Shown piece by piece: positions 22,730-35,240 of a stretch of DNA of 64,000 bases (position 1 is its first letter; each line of letters starts with the position of its first letter). The position numbers and the translations under genes were made by a program. The stretch comes from Clitopilus passeckerianus (taxonomy: Eukaryota > Basidiomycota > Agaricomycetes > Agaricales > Entolomataceae), in NCBI GenBank assembly GCA_944990035.1, contig CALYLX010000112.1, positions 558,001-622,000 on the forward strand. The letters are read 5' to 3'. The notes below the pieces were generated by a model. That model worked only from the letters and a program-made list of their open reading frames with translations, was not told where the DNA came from and did not search any database.

Positions 22730-23830
22730 ATGTCCCTCATCGCTGCGGCTCTCTTACGCGTCGTCCACTTTTTCTATGCCGTTTTCTTGATTATATATTC
22801 TCACTGGAAACGTTTAACATGGAGGTCGACGCACGCCAAACACCGTATACCAAAGCATCTCGCATTGCTGCTTGTGGCAGAGCCCAAGCCAGAACTGGAA
22901 GGACATCTCATCACCAGTGTAATGAACGCAGTCAAGTATGCCAAAGCGTATGGGATTGAGAAATTGACCATATACGAGGAACATGGTGCGTTATCGGGTC
23001 TCTGCTAGGCATTGCCTGTTTGACGCCTTCAATCATCATAGGGCAGGTCTCGAATTTATCGCAGCAACTAAGGGACTGCTTCAATGCGGCTCAAATAGAG
23101 ATGGAACCCAAATCCTACGTTGAGGATAGTCTGCTGCCGACCCCACCTCCATCCGAGTACTCTGGCTCTCGACCGATATCTCCCCATGATGATGTCTTCA
23201 TGGACCCCAATACCATTACGCTGAATATACCTGTGACAGGTTTGCATTTCAACTATTCTTGTTTGCCAGGGCTAATTTTATCCCAGGAGAATCATCCTCC
23301 CAGTCGTTGAACCTGTGCATCTGCTCTCGTAAATCGGCCAAACCAAATCTAGCTGCCGCCGCCTCCATTTTACTGTCGAAAGAACGGACAAAACTGCGGG
23401 TTTCCAAGGACTTGCGTGGGGGAATGAATTTGAGTTGAAAGTGGCAGACATGGACACAATGCTGGAGAGTGCGTAGTGACTGTTCTCGGATTGTGCGTTA
23501 ACTAACTAGTCCTAGGCGACACTGGGCTTTCACCTCCGGATTTCATGATTGTTCACCCTATCGAGCCAGCTCAATATAACCGGACTCCATTCGAACTCCA
23601 TGGATACCCGCCCTGGCAAATCAGATTGACAGAAATATAGTGAGCGTGCCCATTGAAGCCGTTTGACGCTCCTCTGACCCAATCCACACAGCTTTGACAG
23701 GTATAGAAGCTATAAACGTTTCAGCACATCTCTTTTTGGACTGGGAAAGGGTCCCGTAGCCTTGGACTTGGCTACATTTAAGAGGGCGTTGGATGAGTTT
23801 GCTTCAGCGGAAATGCGCTTTGGAAAATGA
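22730..23830 (+). CDS. NUS1: Dehydrodolichyl diphosphate synthase complex subunit NUS1 (NgBR-type)
   Basis: NUS1 pairs with the cis-prenyltransferase catalytic subunit at the ER to make dolichol. The product has an N-terminal membrane segment (LLRVVHFFYAVFLIIYSHWK), then HLALLLVAEPKPELEGHLI, MNAVKYAKAYGIEKLTIYEE, NLCICSRKSAKPNLAAAA, LSPPDFMIVHPIEPA, FELHGYPPWQIRLTEIY and DLATFKRALDEFASAEM, ending RFGK. The terminal RxG (RFG) matches the catalytic C-terminal motif of animal NgBR. A base appears missing at TTT 23401-23403; one added T joins TKLRV to FQGLAWGNEFELKVADMDTM. The central proline-rich stretch is an insertion relative to animal proteins. Confidence 0.9.
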
Positions 23831-24005
23831 AAGGCTGTTGCTTTAGATCGTATTTTATTTCTAATGTGCTAATTGTGGTTTGAGATACCCAAATGGGCAA
23901 GTGACTTCCCAAAATAAGCAGCCAAGTTCATCGGCACCATTACCGGAACATCCAAAGTTCCGCAGTTCAGCAACAAATAAACTTCCATCTTTCCTTCTGG
24001 CTACC

Positions 24006-26226
24006 ATGCTGGAAAGCCCAAGAATCTTTGTCAAAGGCTATAGCAGGTCGCGCTCAGGCTCCCCGCATCGCAAATGGACGACAGATTCTCTCCCGGACCG
24101 CGTTCAGCTGAAAAAGAGATTGATTGTTTGCTGTGACGGGTGCGCCTGTTTGTCGTACATTCAACTGGCGCTCAAATCGTCGTTGTTAGGACTTGGCAAG
24201 ATGGCATTTCCGTTCAAGATCGCACTGGGTATACTAATATCCTGGTGAGGAGTCATTTCTGAGAAGTGTGTCGCAAACGCTCATGGTTCATTCAGCGCCT
24301 CACGAGGACCATCCATCGCGAAGACAAACGATATGAACCCCCATACCGCAGATAGTTTTCTACCAGTCCGGCATTGGCTCAGACGACAACCTGTACTCTC
24401 GTTACATTGTCGGTGCGTGCTTGCTTCTGCGTCATTCTGCAGGTGATTCTCATCACTTGAAACAGGAACTACGGGTGCCTCGTTGGGTATGATCATGGGA
24501 ACTGCTCGAGCTCTCTCTGAACCTCTACTCTGCAGGCGACAAGGTTGAAGAAGCTTATGCATTCATCGCCCAGTATGTCCTCCATCGACCTATCACAACC
24601 CAAAATTCCGACGAGTCCTTTCAGCAATTTCCATCCAGGGGATGAAGTGAGCTGACATCCGAACCATCACGTACGAGCATTCCTAATCTCCTATTCAAGA
24701 TCTTTCTCTTCGGCTTCTCCAGAGTACGGATGCTCAATCTAACACAACATCAATGGAATCTAACAACAGTTTGTAGGGCGCGTATACTGCACGCATGGTC
24801 GCAATGTTCATTGTTAGTGAGCCCTTTTTGGACCGTTGCACTTTTTTTTTTGACATATGTGACAGGGAGCAATAGGCATCTTGGATCGCAGAGATATGGA
24901 CCATTTCGCCTCCATCTTCTTAAACTTCCAGAAACTAGGCAAATCGAAGGATCCAAAAGGTGAGCCTCGACCGTAAACCACGGAACATGCCGACATTGAC
25001 TGGTGGGTTTATTAGAGATTCATGATCTTGAAGCACAGCTTGAGCCGTGGAGGCGGCCAGATGCGAAGGGGAAGAGTAGGGCTCAAGCAGAGGACGCTTT
25101 CTCCGTCAAGTCAGTATCTTTCAGCTCAGGGCTGGTCGAAAATCGCCAACATTCTCCTGCCTAGATGCCTTGGAGTTTTTGACACCGTTGGGTCTCTTGG
25201 CCTGCCAGAAGAAGTGAATCCTTTACCAGAGCAAGCGGAAGTGCGGAATATCTTTGGTTTTCCTGATCGTATACTCGGAGAGCATGTCGAGCAGGCATAC
25301 CAAGCCCTTGCCCTCAATGAAACCCGCGCAGACTTCGTGTGTCGCTTGTCTTTGATTTCTTGCAATCCCGGATACTGAACCATCTTACCGCCCCAGAGAT
25401 GTGCCAAGTTTGAGCAAACGGAAGTCGGACGCCTGAAAGGCCAGACTCTCAGACAAGTGTGTCCATCTTTCGTGAGCAAGAACTGCAAGACTGACAAGCA
25501 ACGATACAGTGCTGGTTCTCAGGTATTGGCTCCCATCTGTTTAATTAGATGACATTGTTGACTCATTGTCACCCCTACAGGATGTCACTCGGATGTAAGC
25601 ATCTGTATCCCTTTTGTCATTGGGCTGTGAACTCTGAATGTTTCCCAGATTGGAGGTGGCTACACCCAGCACGATCTCTCGAACTTAACGCTGGGTTGGA
25701 TGGCTGTGAGAATAAATGAGCACGTTCGGACAGGCAGCTCACTTGGACTGTAGGCACATGTGGAGCCCATTCTCGCCCTGGACCACGAGTATTTGGGTGC
25801 TCTCTTCGTCAAACCTGCTGCAGGTTGGGGAAAGCTCAAACCACACGAGTTAGTCTTGCCGTCAGCTCTCGTCGTTTTGTCCAGAGTCTAAGCACCTACA
25901 ATAGTCCTCGTACCGGGATATTTGTTCTTTCTAGAGCCATTACTCGAGATATACCAATGTCGGTGAACAAGGTCACGCAAGAAACCTATCATCGTTCGGT
26001 CCTTGAACAAGAAAAAGTGGAACCATCAATTCTGAAGGCGGTTGCTCACAATTCGGAGCTGTTGGCGACTCTTCTCCCGTTGGAAGAAGCAATAAAGCAT
26101 TTGTGGGGCTCTCCGACCAATACCGCGTCTTCTGCTCCTATCAGTAGCTTGACCGTCGACCAAACCACCAATGGGAACAACAGCCCTAAAGTCAAGAACG
26201 AAGTTACTATCCAAGTTCACGCCTAG
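24006..26226 (+). CDS. DUF2235 (Tle1-like) alpha/beta-hydrolase domain protein
   Basis: DUF2235 proteins share the fold of the bacterial T6SS phospholipase Tle1; their fungal role is largely unknown. The conserved opening RLIVCCDGTWQDG is assembled across an intron. Then follow NILRLTRTIHREDKRYEPP, QIVFYQSGIGSDDNLYS, GDEIFLFGFSRGAYTARMVA (nucleophile elbow GFSRG), CLGVFDTVGSLGLPEEV, HVEQAYQALALNETRADF, QCWFSGCHSDIGGGYTQHDL and LSNLTLGWMAAHVEPIL. The catalytic Ser (GFSRG), Asp (FDTVGS) and a His (GCHSDIGGG) are visible. The carboxy tail is Ser/Thr-rich and unconserved. A base appears missing in the C-run 24338-24342. No signal peptide is evident. The start at 24006 is the first ATG in frame. 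Confidence 0.87.
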
Positions 26227-26466
26227 TGCCTTAGCCACGGCCCTTGAATCTTCTTTGTTGTGTTGCTTCTCTTGATCATTGTAATTTACAATATTTACAA
26301 TATGTATCTCCGCCTGACCAGAGGTCTATAATTGGCTGCAGGTCAGAAAGGTCCCGATTTAGACAACAAACGTGGTTTACGTAAAAGGCATTCATTGCTT
26401 CCCCACATGGGCTTGGCCGACTAGCATGACAGGGATGTTGTCAAGGCTAATGTGGACGTCCATGCC

Positions 26467-29400
26467 ATGGCTGTAAAGGACCTCGTCAAACTCTTCGAGG
26501 GCGGTGAGGAAGTGTCGGGCCAAGCCAAGGAATCCGTTCCGTTGCGATCCTTCAAATCTCCCACCAAACTCGAAACCGCCTCGAAGCCTGGCAACTCTCC
26601 CAAGGCCGAAGCTCCTAGTACACGATCTCACGCAACACTGTCAGAAGAAGACCTAACAGACTATGCGACCACCTTAGACGGAGACCATCAGACCTTTGAA
26701 GATAGTAAACTGGAGAGGGCAGTAACGCCAGGCTCTGGCCAGACGGAAACACACTTGGACGATTCCTCGAAGACAGATACCGTGCCATTGCTGCAGAATT
26801 CACCGTCCAAGAAACGAACCCAAACTCATCATGTCACTTTACGAACCCCCACAAGATCCAGGACATTTCGGAATCATGTACCCATACCCGCTACGATTGT
26901 TTTCTCAGCCAAAGCCCCGCCAACTTATTTACCTGAACTTGACCGTTATTTATCATCTATTGAGGCCCCTGATTTTTCTCATCTTACTCATGACCGAACT
27001 CGCATGTTTATACCCATGGACAAACTTGCTAAGACTGGAAAGTCTCTGGACGACCTCGAAGCCAATTCGCAGGTCGCACCTGTTTGGAGGAATAGAAAAT
27101 CTATCCTGGGAGCTGTGGTTAATTTCGTTATTGGAATTATGGTGCGTTGCAGTCTAAGACGACTCTTTCTGGCTAGCGGACTTACTTGGGTATTTGATAG
27201 GGATCTAGTGCTCTGGCTTCCTTCTACAGCCTCCAAGGCCTCTTTAACACTGTTCAGATTTTTGCTCTGATCCTCAACACAATAGGTACGATCCCAGTGT
27301 GATGAGCACTGAATAGTGATCAATCTATAAATCTTCAGTCCCCATCGGACATACAGATATCAAGAACTCCTGGAGGCAGATATTGCTTGGAACCATGTGA
27401 GTGATCTCTGCGGTACATTGAACATATTTCACGAGTATCTTTAGCCCAAACGTTCTGGCATTTAACTTTGCTTCAAATCTTCAACAGTCTCTTATTTATC
27501 TCCTCGTATTTATGGCAATATCAGCCGGTCTCTTGTATCACTTCTACAAGTCGACGCGCAACTGCAAACGTTATGGTACCACCGAAGGCCTTCAATCTAC
27601 CAGCAAAGCCAACAACTCATCTGGATGGGGAATAATCATAGTGTCCTTCTTGTTGACGGTAATATACTTGCCGCTCAGCACGATGGCCATCCACGTCCTT
27701 GTTTGGTCGTCAGATCTATGGGCTGTTCCAAACCCTTATGTCAACGCTACCTCTTACCCGCCAGAATTACCTTCCCTTGGCCCGTCCAACGAGTATCGAG
27801 AACCACTTGACTTCTGTTGGACAACAACAATGAAGAAGAACGAGATCAACTGGGCTCCAGTAATTATCATTCTGTCAATAATCGTCATGAGCTTTGTGAG
27901 TTGGTTGTCCCAAGTTGATACATTGTCAACTTATTCTCCTCAGTTGACAGTCTGGTTTCCTATTGCCCTACGCGGTATAATCTCGCATTCGGTGCCGAAG
28001 GTTGACAAGTTTACTGAACTTGGTCGAGTACGAAGCTCACAAGATATGGACACCGAGTACCACCGACTACTTTCAAGGGATCAAAACACATTTGCCTTTC
28101 TGTATAGCGGTAGGCCCCCTTCGCCATATCCTTCAAAATCCCAACTCAATATTTTCTGAAGGTTTTCGCCGAGGCTGGAGCACATACGAATCAATATATC
28201 TCTGGGCAAAATTTAGCACGTTGCTGATAGTGGCCGTCATTGATTCAGACAACTGTTTATTCCGCAGCTATCCGCATATGCGCGTCAATGTAGCTCGGCA
28301 GGTCCTCCTTCTCGTAGCGATGATCGCGTTCTTTGTTGCCCAGTGCGTTTTTACACCATTCCTGGACCCAGTCAACAACGCAAGTGAATGGACCTCAAGA
28401 ATGAACTACGTCCTTACGTCTATCATTGCACTCGCTGTTGCATGCGGAGTACCGGGAGAGAATGCACTCAACACTTACGTGCTGTATTCGTGGGTAGTGT
28501 TTGTTGTTTTGTTCCCGCACATTGCTGAAATGCCTTCAACAGGGTCTACGTAATTACGTATGGTCTCAGCATTTGTGAGTTATATTCTCCGGTGAATAGG
28601 AAAGGGTTTGACTTTTTATACCCGATATATAGACTTCGCGATCATCAACTGGGGCATCACTCAACGTCTGGTGAAAAGTACGTTGCCTTTTATCAATCCC
28701 CAAACTGTCGAGGCTCATCTGGCGAAGGACTTTCCAAGCGAATAGATTTCAGTACGTTTGTTGCCGATCTTCCATAGCCACGCTACATGCTCACCCATTT
28801 AGGTCTTGACATCTTCTCGCCCCGGTAGGCCTTGACATTTTCTTGCCTGGACTTCGCTCATCAGTCCACTACCAGCCTGGATATATCTCGCTTGTCCATC
28901 CACACTAGGCGGAGGATCTGGCAAGAATCCGTTTCAACATTATTACTCACGAATACAGATTGTGCTATACCTGCCAAGCAACCAATGAAGTATGCGCAGT
29001 CGCGAGATTCAGAATACCCGCCTTACCTGCTCGATTTCTGTGGAACACCTGGGGAGAGACATGTTGAGAATCTGAAGGTATTACAGCAGCTTCGTGTAGC
29101 TTGGGAGGAGTCTCACATGTATTCCAGATTCTACGCGAAATCGGAAGCGCAGCATACAACAAAGCTATCACCCTGTTATCTGGGCCAGAGGTGGAGTTGT
29201 ATGCGACGCTTGCTGATGAGATACAGAAGCACTATGTTGGACCTGACTGCTACTGGAAAGACCCAGTTGGAGATACGGCAGGGATAGCATCGACGTGTTC
29301 TCATTTCTTTGGGAACGCCTGGTGGATTCCTTTTCCACCGACTTTGGTCAGTTTCCGACCCCTAGTGCTGTCTACCCCTTTAACGTGGCGTATAGGTGAT

Positions 29401-30836
29401 GCACTATGACTCTGGACGAATCGTGACACTTATGCATGCACACGACCTCGAGAGTTACATATTGCAGAACTCCAGCCCGGACGTTCAGAAACGGCGTCGA
29501 GTTCGAATCACTCTTCGGGCTTTAGAAGGACAGAGGGTTCACTGGCCGCATGAACATGTTGTTGTTCGTATCTCCCCGGTTTGTTTTGCAAGCTCTAATC
29601 ACATCGACTTGTAGTCTCGAGGAAAAACCTTCTGTCAATGCTTTGGCAGATGGAAGTACGGGGTCAAAAACACTGTTTATTTCAGCTCTTGTGTTCTGCA
29701 GATTAAGCGCTGCGGTGATCTCGAATATCGGGGCATCCAAATGGGCAGCGGCTTCGAGGTGGTACTTGAATACAGCAAGCATCTTACTGTGTCATCAGAC
29801 ATTATTGGCCTCAACGATGACTACGACCTCACCGCGCCTCTGGCGAAGTTCTTCCACACCAACAAACGGCTTATCCATCGTAGAGTAAATGCTCTCGAGG
29901 ACATCCTTGTGGATTATCGTCGCTTTCACCAGAGCATTCATCGTTGGAAGAAGCAGGTCCTGAGCTACGGTTTCCTTACTGCCATCTATGACTACCCTCT
30001 TCCACCAGCCAGGGTAGCCCATGATTTGATTCGTTGCGAACGCGATCTACGTGTTCGACAACTTGTGGTAGAGGATGTCAATCCATTGACCGCTGCCCAC
30101 GAAAGGTTCGAAGCGGTCTCAAAACCTACGCGGCGACGTGGTGGTACATTTTCTGGGTAAGTGGCACTCTGAACCGTGACATTTCAAGTTGAATTGACCG
30201 ATCCTTTCAGGACGACTTCTGGAGGCGCAATCACGATACAATCCCTGCATTAGCCAAGCATATTCCTGATTTCAGTCCACATTACGCAACCTCTATCGCT
30301 TATACTCCTTTGCCTCGCGCTATCCTTGAGGCATTCCTCACCCAGAGGGGGCTCTACTTGCCAGGGGGACATCGTTCATTACATCAGGGCTTCTCAACAA
30401 GATCTATGTTCGCCTGAACGACATTGTGTTTCAGAACGCTGGTCAGGTTGGTCATTTGCGAACAGGATAATTGAAATAGATGCTTATTCGAAACCAGGCA
30501 ATCATGTTCCATCTTGGTGACGGGTCGACGGAGAGGGACATGATGGGTGTCGATCTAGAGACGCGAGCTGGACAGTTGTCGACCATGGGAACAGGCGGTG
30601 GTACCAATCATGACAATGCTTCCATCCTCATCCGACCATTCTATCGTTGGGAGGGCATCCTTCTTGATGAGGTAGGCAAGGGCAAGACAGGTCATCGGAA
30701 GCTGTTGGCGAAACTGGGGACATGGTTAGGGATTACTCCGAATTGGAGGGCAGGTACCCGGACCAGTGGGCTTTCTCTGGACCTGAAATTAGAGAACGGG
30801 AGGTTTGTTGTTCTTAGTGAAGAAGAGAGGAGGTAA
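26467..30836 (+). CDS. Very large multi-pass membrane protein of unknown function
   Basis: I do not recognise this protein. After splicing it is roughly 1,100 residues. Residues 1-170 are Ser/Thr/Pro-rich and probably disordered. About nine hydrophobic segments follow, for example SLIYLLVFMAISAGLLYHFY, GIIIVSFLLTVIYLPLSTMA, VIIILSIIVMSF, ARQVLLLVAMIAFFVAQCVF and YVLTSIIALAVACGV. A soluble part of about 600 residues ends the protein, with YWKDPVGDTAGIASTCSHFF, ITLRALEGQRVHWPHEHVV, IQMGSGFEVVLEYSKHLTV and LDEVGKGKTGHRKLLAKLGT. One-base losses are apparent at 28741-28742, 30121-30124 and near 30393; correcting them joins what would otherwise look like three genes. The start at 26467 is the first ATG before the long open exon. 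Confidence 0.72.
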
Positions 30837-31108
30837 TGGACGGGTTTATAGTTTTGTACATTAGACACGTACGGTATAATTTAAGTATAAACAAGAAAGG
30901 AACTCGAACCTCTGGGGGCCATGCTTCATTTCATTTCGCCTCTCACCGCCATGTCGACGACAACGGAATTGACGGAACAAGAGAAACGAGGATGTATCAT
31001 CCTATGTGACATCTTTCTCGGCACAGAGAAGATATTAGATTCAAACTTGTACATTAGTCACGCGGATCAATATAATCTCATTGGCGATCCATTTTCGGCG
31101 TATCCTCC

Positions 31109-32525
31109 ATGCCTCGTCGACCGCGTCCTTCACATCGCCCACCTCCACACACACAAGATGGCGGACCTAAAGCCCGAAAAGCGTACCCGCTGAAGACAAC
31201 GAATGTCAAAACATTAAAAACATCTGGCCCTTCTAAACCTGCCACTGAAGAGGAGGACCACTCTGAGGGCCAATCGAGCGAAAAGGACGAGTTTCCTGAT
31301 GCCGAGGAGCATGTTGAAGAGGAAGATTCTGAAAGAGAGGAGGAAGAGGAAGGAGGTGACCTGCCGGATGTACCGAGAATAGCACAGTGGGCAGACGATG
31401 ATGATTTGGACCAGTCAGGACCCTCAACTTTGGTGAGCTCTTATTTTTGTTCGCCTGTGATCACATAACCTGATATTTCAAGAAAACGTTACAGCAAGGT
31501 TTGTTTACAGGACTTCGGGATCCAAACTGTGCTAATTCATATCAGATCTATTTACATTGCCCCTGGGAGCATTACGCAAAGCTCGACTTGCACTTCCTGA
31601 AGCCGTCGCCGACAGCTCTGGGGAGAGCGACGCAGAACTCCAGTCTGAGAACGAAGATGAAGAACCTTCCGAAGAAGAGATTGAAAATCCCAAACAGGGG
31701 GACGAAAAGCCCAGGCAGGTCATTGCGAAACGTGCCCATAAACACGCGTGAGTCCTACTAACTCATCAACTCTGGTATGTTTATGAATCCATGCATTCAC
31801 TAGTCCGATAGAGGTCACTTCAAGGAAGCCTGTTACACGCAGGATGCAGGTTGTTGAGGTGAAGAAGCAGGTATGGACACGATGACTACCCTTGAAGGTC
31901 TGCCTAACCCGACCCAATATTTCAGGAAGCCAGAGACCCTCGCTTCTTACCTCTTGCAGGCGAATTTTCTGCCCCAAAGTTCCGCCAATCTTACGGTTTT
32001 CTGGCGGATAGCCATCAGAAGGAACTGGCTACACTCAGGGATAGCTTAAAGAGGGCACGTAAGCTGCTCGCAAACTCCCCAAAGCATCTATATGAAGAAC
32101 GCGAAGAGGAAGTCAAAAGCTAGAGCTCGCCGTCAAGAGAGCTGAAAGTCAAGTAGACCGGGATCGCAAAGAGAAGGTAGAGCAGGACGCCCTGAGCAAA
32201 ATGGCCAAAGAAGAGCGAGGAAAGAGAAGGGAAGGGAAGGGTGAATGGTATATGAAGAAATGTACAGCTTTTTCCGCTCTGCATTGCAGCATCCGGTCCT
32301 GATCTATTACATTCTCTAGCTAATCAACGTGAAGTCCTCGCTCGAGCACGATATGAAGCCCTGGCTGCCGAAGGAGGCAATCGTGCCGTCAAGAAAGCGA
32401 TTGATAAGAAGCAAAAGAAAATTGGGCAAAAGGAGAAAAAGTCGAGGCCGTTTTCTATGAAAAGAAGGCCCGAGACGGAGAGGATGCCGTCGGGACGAGA
32501 CTCGAAGCGGAGGAAAGTTGGATAA
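31109..32525 (+). CDS. RRP36: rRNA biogenesis protein RRP36
   Basis: Rrp36 is an SSU-processome component needed for early 18S rRNA cleavages. The product has a basic start (MPRRPRPSHRPPP), an acidic Glu-rich stretch, LGALRKARLALPEA, and the family core VTRRMQVVEVKKQEARDPRF, LPLAGEFSAPKFRQSYGFL, LKRARKLLANSP, LAVKRAESQVDRDRKEKVEQ and GKGEWYMKKS. The end is VLARARYEALAAEGGNRAVK, then KAIDKKQKKIGQKEKKSRPF, with SKRRKVG as a likely nuclear/nucleolar signal. A base appears missing in AAAA 32115-32118, where VKKLELAVKRAE is expected. Start choice: 31109 keeps one frame with the acidic region; the ATG at 31158 is in another frame and meets a stop. Confidence 0.92.
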
Positions 32526-32704
32526 TTTGCCGTGGGAATGCGCCTGTTCAATACTTTACATGTGGTACTCGATACAAATCCCATTCTCGACAACTTCCAT
32601 GCCCACCGTGTAAACTATATTCTCGGGCAAGCCTAGCTGCCCTGAAAGCTGGCTTTCTTGGCCAGAGAAAACCTGCTGTCGACCTACCTGGGTTCAGACC
32701 GGTC

Positions 32705-35043
32705 ATGACCAGCGGAACCTTTGCCGAGCCTCACCATAACGGTGGTGGGACCAATACGGACGATGAAGCTGAGAGCGATATCTACAGAGGAGAACCATCC
32801 TTATCCATTCGTTCACGCCGTTCGGTGCCTTCAAGGGCATCCAGCTCATCGTCCTCAACTTCATCGTCATCTTCATCTTCGTCATTTCTTGGAGGAAGGC
32901 TTGGCGCTATCGGTGCTATTGCACAAGCCGTCGACCATGCCATCACTAAATGGGCAAAAGGCAAATATTCGAGTTCGAGCTCAGCATCGTCCTCCTCCTC
33001 TTCATCGTCATCGACGAACTCACTTGCTACCGTCACACGTTCGAACCGCGCTCGCCTACGCAAGAATCGCAGTACAGCCACTTTGCAATCTATCCAGACA
33101 GAGAAGACCTTCGCTGCACACATATCCAGGCTCAAAGCCCGAGAGGAATCCCGTCAAATTGTTAGATCTTTCAGCTTCTATGTACCCCCTGCAATTCCTC
33201 AGAAGGCCAACAAGACAAGGCAGAAACCACCGCCGCAATGGGTATCGGGCGCTACGTCTCTACCTTTGGTGTTATCACAGCTGGAGTCCGCTCTTAAGAG
33301 CGCTACCAAAGCAAGGCGTAATGCGCTCAGACAACTTGATACCAATGGGATGTCAGAGCGGGCTCTGGGAAAGCGACCTCAGCTGGGACCAGAGCACCAA
33401 TCTCAGCCTGCCGCCCAGCGGACCAGAAGCTCGCCAGCTCTGAATGGGAAATTCAAGGCTGCTTCGTCCAATGCATATAAGCAGCAAGCCTGGTTCTTGG
33501 ATGTCGCCTCACCAACATGGGAGGATCTGCGTGCTATAGGGAAGGTATGGGTTTCATGCATGTCCTAACCGGCAATATGCTTATATATTATCGACTTTCT
33601 ACAGTTACTTCGCCTACATCCATTGACGCTAGAGGATATCCTACAGCAAGATCCTCGAGAAAAGCTAGAGTTATTCCCCAAGTTGGGTTATTACTTCGTA
33701 TCCTTTAGGGCCATTCAAAGCAAGCGGGCCTCGGTCGACGATGAAAAAGTCGTGCCTGTAACTGGCGTCAATATTCAAGAAGGGAGTATACCTGAATCTA
33801 ACATCTATCTGGTCGTCTTTGAGGAGGGCATTTGCACTGTGAGACGTCACATTTCGTCAGTTAACTCTAGGCTCATCAGATGTAGTTCCACTATACGGAC
33901 ATGTCGGACCACATTGGCCGGATTCGGGATCGAATTCTCCGATACCAGGATAATAATTTATTGTCATCAGGTATTATTCTCGAACAGACTAGGGTGGTAG
34001 GAATGTTGTGCTGACGATTACAATTGTAGACTGGATTGCACATGGAATCCTAGATTCTGTTGTGGACTCGTTCTTCCCTGTTCTCCAGTATATCGAGCGA
34101 GAAGTCATGTCCATCGAGGATCTGGTCCTTATGTCAGGAGATCAACTTGAATCGCACCAACCCCAAGAAGTCGACACTGTACCCATATCCCCTCCCCCAT
34201 CTAAGACGATGTTCCTGACAAAAGAAAAACTCGTCCTGCTGGACGAGAAACCTAGTCATTTTCGAATGCGCCGCATCCGAACTCGCTTCACTTCACCAAA
34301 CGTTACTGTTCCTATAGCCTTGAGGCGAGCCAAAAGAACCGTTGTTCAGAAGTTTCATCAAATTTTTGGCGGCCACAATATGGAATCTGGCGTCACTACC
34401 ACGACCTTGTTACGGATGGCAAGAACGAGAAGGCTCGTCACCTCTCTAACACGCCTGTTGTCCACCAAGTCCGAGGTTATTTCGCAAATCCGCAAGAGAC
34501 TCACGAGCCCAAACCAATCTGTGTTTACGAAATCTTATAACAACGATGAGGATAGCAATATTGGAATTTACATGGGAGATGTTCAAGGTATGCAAGTCTT
34601 AGTTTGAATCTTCTATATTCTAATTTGGTGCATATAGATCACATCCTCACATTCCAGACGTCATTGGCTCATTACGAACGGATCCTCAGCCAATCGCACC
34701 CCACTTATATCGCACAATTGAGGACGGGTGTGTCCCTAACCAAAAGTGGCACTGATAAAGCCATCCTGCAATTATCCGTCGTCACGATTGGGGTCTTGTG
34801 CTCACAGACTCTTCTCAGTAAGGGTCTCGTATGCGTACTTGCTGTTGACTACTAATATCTGATTTAGGTCTATTCTCCATAAATGTCACCATTCCGGCGA
34901 ATTACTTGCATCCGGGTGGCAAGTATAATGTCTTTGGGTGCATCATTGCAGGCATTTTTGTGATCTGGACTACATATCTTTCCGTTGTACGACATTGGTG
35001 GAATATGGCAAAGAGGAGGCGGGCGACCTTTTGTAGGCTCTAG
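32705..35043 (+). CDS. CorA-like magnesium transporter with SIN in place of GMN
   Basis: The carboxy half is a CorA/Alr/Mnr2-type transporter: LLRLHPLTLEDILQQDPREK, LELFPKLGYYFVSFRA, FHYTDMSDHIGRIRDRIL, DWIAHGILDSVVDSFFPVLQ and YIEREVMSIEDLVL, then two terminal transmembrane helices (LQLSVVTIGVLCSQTLLSLF and FGCIIAGIFVIWTTYLSVV). The loop between them reads SINVTIP where the family signature is GMN. The amino third is Ser-rich (two poly-Ser tracts at about 32840-32880 and 32970-33020) and probably cytosolic. Long middle insertions are rich in Arg. I see no frame break. The start at 32705 is the first in-frame ATG after RRP36, but the upstream frame stays open, so an earlier exon is possible. 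Confidence 0.85.
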
Positions 35044-35240
35044 GTGGTCAAACAGGATATCTTTGTATTCTTTCCTACATATAGACAGTTCGGTATCAAG
35101 GAGCTACGTATTTAAATAGTAATAGGTATTCAACAGGCCATTTACATATACATCGCAACACTAATAATTCAACAACATTTAGAAGGCGTACAGTTCGTGA
35201 AAGATCGTTGGCGCAGATTCGTATCCAGCAAACGCTGCAA

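Noticed and set aside
22730..23310. Stop codons in the middle of NUS1 taken as separate small genes
   Set aside because: Canonical introns plus one missing T join the segments into a continuous NgBR-like protein.
30921..31193. ORF of 90 codons upstream of RRP36
   Set aside because: It overlaps the RRP36 start in another frame and has no family features.
32721..33443. Alternative plus-strand ORF overlapping the CorA-like gene
   Set aside because: It is the shifted frame of the Ser-rich exon; only the 32705 frame continues into the transporter core.
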